From positions 1 to 47,875 of the forward strand of contig CAVURW010000072.1 of assembly GCA_963743595.1 (NCBI GenBank): DNA of 47,875 nucleotides. The letters are read 5' to 3'. Positions 16,333 through 23,826 of the stretch are shown here, piece after piece (the stretch's first letter is position 1; every line of letters begins with the position of its first letter). The notes under the pieces were generated by a model. It was not told the DNA's origin. It searched no databases and was given only the letters and a program-made list of their open reading frames with translations. The stretch is from CAVURW01 sp963743595. Lineage in GTDB: Bacteria > Verrucomicrobiota > Verrucomicrobiia > Methylacidiphilales > UBA1321. Position numbers and translations under genes: made by a program.

Positions 16333-17211
16333 ATGACTCGTTCAATCTTACTCGCAATAATCATAGCCGCGGCATTGACCGCCCACACTCCATTGCCATT
16401 CCAGGGCGAGAGAATGTTCCTGGACTCAATCGCTTCTGCGACAAACGGGGAAATGGGAAGGGTCACCCTCGATGCACTCGAGGCGGTTGCCGAGGGTCGC
16501 CCGATCGACAATGAACGGGCAAGGAAGCTGCCGAGCGGTTCCTATCTGCCTCCTAGTCCCGCATTCACAAGTCCAACGATCCGCGCCTACGCCTTGAGGA
16601 AGATCGGTCACATCCCATCGGAAAAGGCCAGGCTCTACCTGGAGAATCTCACGCCCGCGGCTCTTGGGGTTGACACATCCGGCGAAATACATCAAGCCGC
16701 AGCAATTGCCCGTCAATCCGCTATCATCGATCGACTTCAAGGCCATGCCGCGCAAATCGAATACCTCGAAAAGCTGGCGCAACAGAAGGACAAAGCGCCT
16801 TGGTTTGGGGTACGTTCGTGGGCTGTCGAGGAGCTCTGCAACAATGGCGGCATCTCCCCCCTTCCGATTCTCGGGTAGGTTTTTAATGAGACCTGGGGTG
16901 GGCAGAGCGAAGAGAAGTTCGAGTCCTGTGCGGCGCGGGTCCGAATTGTAGCCGCCAGCGATAACCGGGCACAGGCGCTTGGGGCCGTGCTCCAAGTCCG
17001 CCAAAATCCGGATCTCGACCTCATGTTCTGGGCTGTCGTCCAGTTGATCGACATGAAAACAGAGGACGCGGAGCGGGAACTGGATCGCTTCTGGATGGCA
17101 TCTGGGGGAGACCTCAAGCTTGACGATCAATCATCGGCAGCGATTCAATCCATGAGGGAGAAAGTGCGAAGGCACAGGGAATCGCGGGCGGAGTGGAGCG
17201 GAGTTCAGTAA
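16333..17211 (+). pseudogene. Secreted hypothetical protein with internal amber codon
   Basis: ATG 16333 starts a signal peptide (MTRSILLAIIIAAALTAHT). The helical protein reads to 'ELCNNGGISPLPILG', where TAG at 16876-16878 interrupts. The same frame continues without shift 'VFNETWGGQSEEKFESCAAR', 'VLQVRQNPDLDLMFWAVVQL' and 'ELDRFWMASGGDLKLDDQSS' to TAA at 17209-17211, giving 292 codons in all. The composition after the TAG is as coherent as before, so this is one gene with a nonsense substitution (for example from CAG). It looks like a HEAT-type secreted protein similar in style to the one at 14232. No family assigned. Confidence 0.7.
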
Positions 17212-17240
17212 CGGAAACGGGGGTGGGCCGAACGTAGGGG

Positions 17241-17812
17241 ATGTTGAGCACGGGCAGCGTGGATGCGACGGGGAGCTACGTTTTCGAAGTTCAGCCCGAA
17301 GGGGTGGGGCCTAGCCATGGCCGAATCTCGCTTTACTGGCAAGTCGGCGCCGGTACGGACACGATGTACAGCCTCTGGAACCCCACGGCGCAGCCGGTGG
17401 ATCTGACGGCAACCATCACCTACGGCAACCAGGGTGGCGTATATCATTTGGATTCACCTGGCTCCAAGCGCGTCCTCGATGATTTCGATCATGGACCTGA
17501 TTCGCAAGGCGTCTCCGGATGTGAACGGCCAAACCATTCCGGCGTCAACAACGGTAGGGGCGCTGAAGATCACGACGACGAGCGACGATCTTCGCGATAC
17601 CGCGACGTTCGTGATAGCAGGCGGCATCTTCAATCCGGTAGCAGGCACCTGCTGCATCAACTACATCACTTGTCCAGGGGCTGTGAGCTCGCAGATTAGC
17701 CCGTCTTCATTCTCGCTCGCGGCAGGCACCTCGATGAATTTTCAGTTCTTTCTCAGTGATGGCGATGGATCGCAGTGGGATAACACGTGGGAAGCAATTG
17801 AAAGGGCTTGAT
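17241..17812 (+). pseudogene. Duplicate of 'WNPT' secreted-protein module, copy 2, broken
   Basis: Reads 'GSVDATGSYVFEVQPEGVGP' and 'GTDTMYSLWNPTAQPVDLTA' then 'TITYGNQGGVYHL', the N-terminal module I associate with Solibacter-type exported proteins. At 17453-17460 a small deletion relative to 12495 changes the frame; the next part (APSASSMISIMDLIRKASPD onward) continues in the frame starting at 17434. The 17434-17797 stretch is a near-identical duplicate of 12481-12845 (about 365 bp, a handful of differences). It stops at TGA 17810-17812 after leaving the homologous sequence. No signal peptide remains. Confidence 0.7.
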
Positions 17813-17875
17813 CGAGACCCGAAACGTCAAGATCGCCAGCGCTGCAATTGACGCGGGGATTAACTAATCGCAATT

Positions 17876-18038
17876 CGGCGCCCGTACGGACACGATGTAC
17901 AGCCTCTGGAACCCCACCGCTCAGCCGGTGGATCTGGCCGGTTACCGGCGAGCGCGTCCTCGATGATTTCGATCACGGACCTGATTCGCAAGGCGTCTCC
18001 GGATATGAACGGCCAAACCATTCCGGCGTTAACAACGT
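17876..18038 (+). repeat. Duplicate of 'WNPT' module, copy 3, fragments
   Basis: 17878-17936 matches 17347-17405 and 17950-18036 matches part of 12512-12600 and 17466-17550. The middle of the module is deleted, so the two ends are joined directly. It abuts the truncated DUF6265 gene. Confidence 0.7.
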
Positions 18039-18273
18039 AGAAGACCGGTGTGCCGCTCGGCAAAATGCGCAAAGTGCCCGTCATGCTATTCCCGATCACC
18101 GGCGACCAGTTCTCCTCCTGTGCTTCGGTGCGCTCTCCACTCACCCATCTACCGGTCAAAAAGGCCAATCGGGTCAGCGCTGTGTTCGGCTCCTGTTGCC
18201 CATTGCCGATCGGCACTGCTGCAAGAAATGCTGCCAGCAGAGCTGCATGACGAGCCTTTGTCATGGGGTTCAT
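18037..18273 (-). pseudogene. DUF6265-like secreted protein, 3'-truncated
   Basis: Starts at ATG 18273 (or 18264). 'ALLAAFLAAVPIGNGQ' is a short signal peptide. The mature part reads 'LTRLAFLTGRWVSGERTEAQ' and 'EENWSPVIGNSMTGTLRILP', the DUF6265 pattern (W-x-G-R/C-W then E-x-W-x-P-x-G-x-x-M-x-G). The function of DUF6265 is not established. Normal proteins continue for about 70 more residues after 'PVFY'; here that point meets copy 3 of the secreted-protein module at about 18037, and the frame runs on into repeat sequence. The gene was therefore cut by the rearrangement that placed the module. Confidence 0.65.
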
Positions 18274-18465
18274 CGTACCGCAACGCTCATACCGGACGCG
18301 ATCCAGAAAGCCGCGGGATGTGCATTCAAAAGCCATCCCAGGGACGGTCATGCCCCTTCTTGCCCCCGAATCGCTTTACGTCGGCACGAACAAACGCTTC
18401 GCCGATCCAGGTGGCTGGTAAGTCGGCATCCCGCGGGAGTGCCGCTCGCGGATCAGTAATGTTAC

Positions 18466-18546
18466 GTCGGCATCGCAAACGGAATCCCGAACGCATGGTC
18501 ACGCCAGCGGTTAGCGCGTTAAACGTTAAGACGATTGTGGCTCCGG
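18466..18546. repeat. 81-bp repeat, copy B (uninterrupted)
   Basis: Matches 10455-10535 with about four mismatches. Unlike copy A it continues past GTGGCTCCGG without an insertion, and so serves as an empty-site reference for the ISKra4-type element. Confidence 0.8.
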
Positions 18547-18558
18547 AGCGCCAGCATT

Positions 18559-18652
18559 TTCCAATCCAGAAATGAGCCTGAAAGTAACCGATAATTCCAA
18601 TGCGGAGTGAGCCTGAAGCGACAGATCGATTCCAATGCGGAATGAGCCTGAA
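18559..18652. repeat. Three tandem 35-bp units
   Basis: Three units begin at 18559, 18595 and 18630, each with TTCCAAT..-GAATGAGCCTGAA or a close variant, followed by about 12 variable bases. Their position just past the end of the integrase-type transposase fragment suggests transposase-binding sites of that element's terminus. Inference. Confidence 0.55.
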
Positions 18653-18800
18653 GCCGAACGTCGGGAAGCAGATGAAACGTTCCTCCTAATCGAATTTATG
18701 GGCGCAGCCAGGGATGGGTCGAGAGGGAAGGGGGCGGCGCTTGAGCCCCCTTCCCCGGTCGGCACTGCAGTAGCCGGCGCCTCTGGTTCGATAGCACAGG

Positions 18801-19223
18801 TCAGAAGTGAATCCGGACGCGCCTGAGAATGCCGAGCTTGGCTTTTTGCATGTCTCGGGCAGCTTCGGTGTCGCTGCGTCGCATGGCCCGCGCTCGAAGC
18901 ACCGCCTCCGTGGTTCCCGGCTTGAGATGTTCCTGCCAGTTCTCCAGGGAGCAGAGCTTCTCGAAGGGGGTGCGATAGTCGTCGGCTGGATAGCGGCGCT
19001 TGATTCGACCGCGGGGACCCTTGGCGAGCGTCGCAAAACCACACGGCCGGTGAAAGTTCAGATAGGGATTGAACTGCGCCGTGAAGAACCGCTGGAGCTC
19101 GCCGGCATGCTCGGCGCCAATGAATCCGTAGCCCATGTGCTTGCGCAGGACGGCTCCGTTCTTGCCTTCCACCAGCGCGTTGTCGGTCGTACGGTAGGCC
19201 CGCGACTTGGTGAACTCGACTAG
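18801..19223 (-). pseudogene. Integrase-type transposase, N-terminally truncated
   Basis: Only the C-terminal 140 residues remain: 'VEFTKSRAYRTTDNALVEGK', 'NGAVLRKHMGYGFIGAEHAG', 'ELQRFFTAQFNPYLNFHRPC' and 'YRTPFEKLCSLENWQEHLKP'. The 'EFTKSR-YRxxDNALVEGKNG' block is the last part of an rve-type DDE core (the E of VEGK/VEQKN is usually the catalytic Glu), as in IS481/IS21-like and related transposases. The rest of the catalytic domain is missing: the sequence stops at the edge of the IS701-type element. Family within the rve group is uncertain. Confidence 0.75.
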
Positions 19224-19289
19224 TACTACTGGGTCATAAAATATTGACACCACATGAGTTAGGGTTTCTGGGGTGCTATTTGTGAAGGG

Positions 19290-19670
19290 ATGTCCGTTAT
19301 CCAGGTGCGATTCCAGACGGTGGAGGAGATTTACATACTGGTGTGGACCGCGATCCGGCAAAGACAACCCATCGAAGCCACTTACCAGCGACGCCTGCGG
19401 TTGTTTTGCCCCCATCGACTGGGCCGGAATACGGATGGACAACTGCGTGTGGTCTGCTACCAGTATGGTGGCGAGAGCCAAAGCGGGCTGCAGCCAGTGG
19501 GATCCTCCGCCAACTGGCGCTGCGTCGTACTCGAGAAGCTCAGTAAAGTAAAGTTGCTGGAAGACGCATGGCGTACCGCGCCAAATCACTCGCGCCCGGG
19601 CTCGTGCGTGACCCAATCCGATATCGACGTCGATGATTATCGCGAACCAGCTCCACAAAATGGACATTGA
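19290..19670 (+). CDS. WYL-like small protein, IS passenger
   Basis: 126 residues from ATG 19290. 'VEEIYILVWTAIRQRQPIEA' then 'TYQRRLRLFCPHRLGRNTDG' and 'LRVVCYQYGGESQSGL', followed by 'NWRCVVLEKLSKVKLLEDAW', resembles the Sm-like WYL fold: an A-I-x-x-x-R-x-P-I start, a Y-x-x-x-x-R-x-x-x-P strand, G-x-L-R-V, and a final L-x-K-L-x-x-V. WYL domains bind ligands or single-stranded DNA and often regulate defence genes. No helix-turn-helix is attached. It lies wholly inside the IS701-type inverted repeats and converges on the transposase gene, 61 bases apart. Intact. Regulation of transposition or a defence-related cargo role are both guesses. Confidence 0.6.
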   Translation: MSVIQVRFQTVEEIYILVWTAIRQRQPIEATYQRRLRLFCPHRLGRNTDGQLRVVCYQYGGESQSGLQPVGSSANWRCVVLEKLSKVKLLEDAWRTAPNHSRPGSCVTQSDIDVDDYREPAPQNGH

Positions 19671-19730
19671 GGGAGTCGCCTGATCAGGAGTTGGCCAAGC
19701 ATGATTCTCAATGTCGCGATCGAATGTGGA

Positions 19731-21050
19731 TTATGACGCTCGGGGCGGACTCGGCGATCCCCGGGGCCGGAAGTCCGGCAGTGGTCCGGCGGTAGCGAAT
19801 CCAAGATGGCCGGCGCGGGCAGAGGGGGAAAAACGGTTCCGCTCAGCAATCAGGAACCCGTAAGCCGCGATGCAAAGTGTGGCGTGATGGTGGAATCCGC
19901 GCCAGTTGCGACCTTCGAAGTGTCCCAGACCCAACTCCTGTTTCAGCTCCTGGTAATCTCGTTCGATGATCCAGCGCTGTTTGGCGATCTTGACTAAGGC
20001 TTTGAGGGGGGTCTCGGGAGACAGCGTGGAGATCCAGTACTTGGTGGGTTCCGGTTCATTTCGCGGCCATTCGATTAATAACCACTGCTCAGCGTGAGGT
20101 TCGGCTTTCTCGTAATCGCGACGCGCCGGGCGGACGCGAACGGAGGCGAACCGAGATTGCAGGTTACGATTTGTGCCTTCACGCCAAATGATTTGTTGAA
20201 ACGCTCTGGAGGGCAGATTTTTCGCCAGTTGCTTTACCGAAACCGGCTGATGTTCCGCCGTGCGCTGCAACAACCGCGGAGGCCTACCCATCGTTCCTCG
20301 TGTCTTGGCGGGCAAAGGCTGTTTTCCAGGCTCCCAGACCGTCATAGAACTCTGAACTCCGACGATGTATTGCAGGCCGAGTTCGGTGAGCGTATCGCGG
20401 AACTCCGTGTTGATGCCGTAGGCTGCGTCAGCCAGCACCACACCGCGCGGTACCCCTGCCTCCACAGCTGCGCGAATCTGATCCAAGGCAATATCCGGTT
20501 TCGTCTGAAACTCAACCTCTTCAGGTACTTCAGCCTTTTCCCGACGCTCGGCGTTGTCTGCCCAGTCCTTGGGTAAATAGAGACGATAGGCAATGGGCAG
20601 ACTCGAATTCCAAGTGGCCACTGACAGGCTGACCGCAACGCGGCAGTTTTCTTGTTTGCCCACCTGTCCGCAGTATTGGCGCGCTACTCCCACTGAATGG
20701 CACCCCTTCTTGGGAAAGCCGGTGTCATCCACAATCCAGGCCACCACTTCTCCGTGCTTTTGCATGGTGGGCAACACTTGCTCACGCACCTGATCGAGCA
20801 AGGACTGGTCGCTCCAAGGGGCCTTCGCCACCAAATGATGCAGCGACTGGCGCGTAGCCTGGATATGGCGCGGATTGAGCAGTGCTGCCATCGGTTCGAT
20901 GCTCTTGCGATCGCCGGGCAACAGCAGCCCTTTGCAATAGTCCTTCAGCGGCGCGCGCCGGTCTTGGTGCCCTGCGGCGATCGCCAGGCCCTCAATATAT
21001 GCCGCAAAGCGTTGCTCCTGTGGGCCTGGCGCCGATAAGCGTGATCCCAC
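19731..21050 (-). CDS. IS701-family transposase
   Basis: 439 residues from GTG 21050; intact. 'VVAWIVDDTGFPKKGCHSVG' and 'VARQYCGQVGKQENCRVAVS' (residues about 105-145) is the signature first-Asp block of IS701 enzymes. The second Asp is in 'GVPRGVVLADAAYGINTEFR' (about 210), and the catalytic Glu region is 'WIIERDYQELKQELGLGHFE' (about 365-385), with Y-x-E-L-K-x-E-L-G-L-x-H-F-E-G typical. The gene starts 44 bases inside the right inverted repeat. No frame defects, in contrast to its neighbours. Confidence 0.92.
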   Translation of the reverse strand: MGSRLSAPGPQEQRFAAYIEGLAIAAGHQDRRAPLKDYCKGLLLPGDRKSIEPMAALLNPRHIQATRQSLHHLVAKAPWSDQSLLDQVREQVLPTMQKHGEVVAWIVDDTGFPKKGCHSVGVARQYCGQVGKQENCRVAVSLSVATWNSSLPIAYRLYLPKDWADNAERREKAEVPEEVEFQTKPDIALDQIRAAVEAGVPRGVVLADAAYGINTEFRDTLTELGLQYIVGVQSSMTVWEPGKQPLPAKTRGTMGRPPRLLQRTAEHQPVSVKQLAKNLPSRAFQQIIWREGTNRNLQSRFASVRVRPARRDYEKAEPHAEQWLLIEWPRNEPEPTKYWISTLSPETPLKALVKIAKQRWIIERDYQELKQELGLGHFEGRNWRGFHHHATLCIAAYGFLIAERNRFSPSARAGHLGFATAGPLPDFRPRGSPSPPRAS

Positions 21051-21098
21051 AAAACAATTCTACATCAAAATGTTCTTTTTATGACCCAGTAGTACTAG

Positions 21099-22294
21099 TG
21101 AGCAGCCCTGCATCCGAGTTTGCAAGCATGTAATCGCTTAGAGTCCCGCCACCGATTACGTCCAGATCGCCGCAGGTTACAAGTCCGCTTGGATCGTTCG
21201 CGTTAACTGGATCACCCATCGTGTAGGCATACCTGTTCCAACTACCCGGGTTTCCCGCGCGCGCGCTCCCCCTGTACGGGTCAGGTGTCAAAAACCGTCC
21301 ATAGCTCGCGGAGTAATACCGATTTACCGCGTATTCAAACCCGCTGCTTGCGTCCTTCCAATAGGTAGCAAAATCACCTCCTGACGTTGGCTGCTGCCCA
21401 GCTCCCGTATCCGTCCCGTAGGGAAACGCCGGCTGCACCGAACCAAGTCGATCCTTGACTAGACTTGCGTCCCCGTTTGCGTAGCCCGTTGTTGTTCCTA
21501 GGAGCGCGCTGCCAAAATAGATCCTGTTCGTCAGCGTGCTCGGCAATACCCACGGGGAAGCTCTGCAGAAAGGTCACCTGCACGACGGTCAATAATTTCC
21601 CGTCGGGGCCGTAGAAACAAATGTCGTCGTACCCCGAGCTGTTCCACTGTTCAACGCGCTCCTTGGCCTCATCATACGCATAATTCTCCACAAACGTCCC
21701 GGTCGTATAACCCGACAGCCGGTTCTCCATGTCATAACTCAGCGTCGCATTATTCAGCGTATTCACATTCCCATTCTGATCATAAGTCGATCCATTCAGC
21801 CAGTTCTTCGCCGCATTCACCCCCGGCAACGGAAACTCGCTCGATCCCGTGGGCACGCTCTTCGATGTCAGGTTCCCAAATCCGTCATATCCGAACGTCT
21901 GGCTCCAAGCCGATCCGCCCGTAGCCGAAGCACTCGTCACCCGTTTCAGCAAATCATACTGGTAAGTAGCCGTATTCCCCGTCCGCGCATCCTGCGAACT
22001 CACAATCTGTCCATTATTCGCCGTCGCGCTGAACGCATACTTCGCAAAGAAGTAAGTCGCCACGCCCGGCGTCGGACTCCCATTCGGATACCCGTTCGTC
22101 TGCGCGCTCGTATCAATCTCCGTCAACTGATTCAAGCTGTTATACTGCCACGCCTGATTGAAATACTGAGGCACCGCCGGTGCACAACCCGAAACCGATT
22201 GCAGCCGCTCCACGCCGATCAATTGCCCCGCCGCATTATAAGTCCCGCCCGATGCCCACGTCACCGATCCCGCACCGCCCGTGCATTGCGTCAT
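21099..22294 (-). pseudogene. RHS repeat protein fragment, frameshifted and truncated
   Basis: YD-type repeats are clear: 'YQYDLLKRVTSASATGG', 'FGYDGFGNLTSKSVPTG', 'ATLSYDMENRLSGYTTG', 'NYAYDEAKERVEQWNSSGYD'. The conserved RHS core 'YYSASYGRFLTPDPYRGSAR' and 'WNRYAYTMGDPVNANDPSGL' follows after a frame break near 21540-21550. After NDPSGL, where a variable toxin tip would start, about 30 residues remain ('CGDLDVIGGGTLSDYMLANS') before the IS701-type element. The N-terminus is also absent, since the reading frame begins abruptly at 22294 with repeats already under way. RHS proteins form a shell around a C-terminal toxin used in competition between bacteria. Confidence 0.8.
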
Positions 22295-22309
22295 CAGGAG
22301 GTGAAGCGG

Positions 22310-22897
22310 CTAATGGGCTGAGGTCGTGCGCACCGTCGCCTTACCCCTTGCGAGGTTGACGCTAACCACCGCGTTCTCAGTGTTCTCAATCCTGATTCTT
22401 CCTTCAAACAGAACGCGGGCGTCCGACAGCACAAGAAGGAGATAGTCGCCGGCGTCGATCCCTGCAAAGGAGAAGCGACCCTCGTCAGACAGCGGCACGA
22501 TCGTGCAGCACAGATCTTCCGAATAGACCTTCACCAACCGAACCCAAACTGGTTTGAAGTCGCCGGTCCCTGAGACTTCGCCAGCCACTCCCCGAACGCC
22601 GGGGCCGCTGTCGATGAATTTGTCCGGGCCGCTCATCACGATCAGGGCATCGGGCCGTCCGACGTGGACATCGGCTGCAATGCTTCTTCCCCCCGCTATG
22701 ACGTGAGCGAAGTATTTGCCGTATGGAATCCTTAGAGCCTTCGGCCCCGCGAAATCCGCGGAGTAGTCGTGCCCGTTCACCCCGCCTTGCGCAAACAGGG
22801 TTACCTTCAGAGGGCGCAAGACTTCCCCAAAAGGTGTCACGCCCATGATGGTGACCGACGTTGCCTCGGCGGGACGTTGACTGTCGGAAAATAGCAT
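22310..22897 (-). CDS. Hypothetical protein with carboxypeptidase-regulatory-like beta domains
   Basis: 195 residues from ATG 22897, ending just upstream of the RHS fragment. The sequence is beta-rich: 'VLRPLKVTLFAQGG', 'LRIPYGKYFAHVIAGGRSIA', 'GVRGVAGEVSGTGDFKPVWV', 'RLVKVYSEDL', 'RFSFAGIDAGDYLLLVLSDA'. The last parts (G-x-V-x-G, then F-x-F-x-x-I-x-x-G-x-Y-x-L-x-V) are like CarboxypepD_reg/prealbumin-like folds common in exported acidobacterial proteins. I see no signal peptide in this version, so a start further upstream or loss of the N-terminus is possible. Role unknown; could be a structural or immunity-type neighbour of the RHS genes, without direct support. Confidence 0.5.
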   Translation of the reverse strand: MLFSDSQRPAEATSVTIMGVTPFGEVLRPLKVTLFAQGGVNGHDYSADFAGPKALRIPYGKYFAHVIAGGRSIAADVHVGRPDALIVMSGPDKFIDSGPGVRGVAGEVSGTGDFKPVWVRLVKVYSEDLCCTIVPLSDEGRFSFAGIDAGDYLLLVLSDARVLFEGRIRIENTENAVVSVNLARGKATVRTTSAH

Positions 22898-22942
22898 CCC
22901 GCCGTGAACAAGACCAGACAGGCTTTAGCTGGCGTCATTGTA

Positions 22943-23615
22943 TTACAACCCCTTAACACCAAAACAGTCGGCCCAAAGGATGTTCGTTATGTTTACCGTG
23001 AAAGGCCCGGGGGTCAATCCGAGACTCACTTGATCCCGGAAATCCCCGAACCCATTCACATGCGAAAATTCATGGATGAGCGTGGCCATAACCAGCTTGA
23101 ACGATGTCTGCCAGAAGAAATTCTGGTCGTAGTAAATAGTGTTTTGAGCATCACCGGTAACTACGCCAAAATCCGCGCCCTGTGCCTCAAGAGCCGCGTA
23201 TACGCCGGGGTTTGCCCATGCAGCACTCAAAACCTGAACACTGCTCGCGAGTGATCGAACCGTTGCCTGTGTAAGGCCGATCGCAGCCAAGTCCGTAGTG
23301 CACGGCCCAGCCTTTGCCTTGAACCTCGTAAGCTTTTTCAGACCCTTCGAGATCCATTTAAGGACGTTCCCAGCGACGCCATTGCCCCCGGTCTCTCCGT
23401 TGACCACGACTGGTGGGTCTGGTGCCGGTGGGACGATTGGGCTGTCGCATCCGCCGCTAGTGTTAGGTGTTTCGCCTGTATCCCCGTCAACAAACTGAGG
23501 GTTGCCTCCACAATTCGGTTGCGACGGGTCGTTGATGCCGTAGTCCGTTCCGGGCGGTCCTGCATCGCAATATTGAACCTCGGGCGGACAGTAACCCCCG
23601 TCGCATATCTCGGCG
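22943..23615 (-). pseudogene. RHS-type C-terminal tip with HEFSH metallopeptidase-like motif, N-truncated
   Basis: The minus frame is open from the edge of the ISNCY-like element (23615) to the stop at 22943-22945. It starts with a Cys/Pro-rich linker ('GYCPPEVQYCDAGPPGTDYG', 'SGGCDSPIVPPAPDPPVVVN') and ends with a domain of about 150 residues carrying 'LVMATLIHEFSHVNGFGDFR'. HEFSH fits the zinc HExxH motif; a downstream D or H would complete the site. RHS tips often have this linker-then-toxin layout. The RHS shell that should precede it is missing, removed at the ISNCY boundary. The nearest RHS core (21.1-22.3 kb) lies downstream and is a separate fragment. Confidence 0.6.
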
Positions 23616-23826
23616 TAGCTACTTTCCGGCGCAAAATTCGGTTAGCATCAGGATTGGATTTGAACCGGCAGGTCGGGGTGAGGTTACCCCGCATGAGGGT
23701 GGCGGGCGGATGCGGGAACGATTCTGTTAAGCGCGTTGGATGGAGATCGAGGGTGGGACGCGAGGATTAGTTTAGAGTACGGAAGGAAGAGACGGGGAAT
23801 AACAGGAGCGATTGACGGGTGATGAT

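Larger units (their letters stand above)
19224..21094 (-). mobile_element. IS701-family insertion sequence with passenger gene, complete
   Basis: 1871 bp. Terminal inverted repeats TACTACTGGGTCATAAAA (18 bp, identical) lie at 19224-19241 and, inverted, at 21077-21094. CTAG flanks both ends (19220-19223 and 21095-21098), fitting the YTAR target duplication known for IS701. It holds a full transposase on the minus strand and, unusually, a second gene on the plus strand (19290-19670) facing it. The left flank is a truncated integrase gene and the right flank is a truncated RHS gene. Confidence 0.9.

Noticed and set aside
16870..16885. Recoded TAG (pyrrolysine or suppressed amber)
   Set aside because: A single case in a decaying region with no supporting genes in the window; nonsense mutation is simpler.
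18559..18652. Short CRISPR array
   Set aside because: Only three imperfect units with about 12-base spacers and no cas genes.
19731..21050. Transposase and WYL-like gene as a fused or operonic pair
   Set aside because: They are on opposite strands and converge, so they cannot share a transcript.
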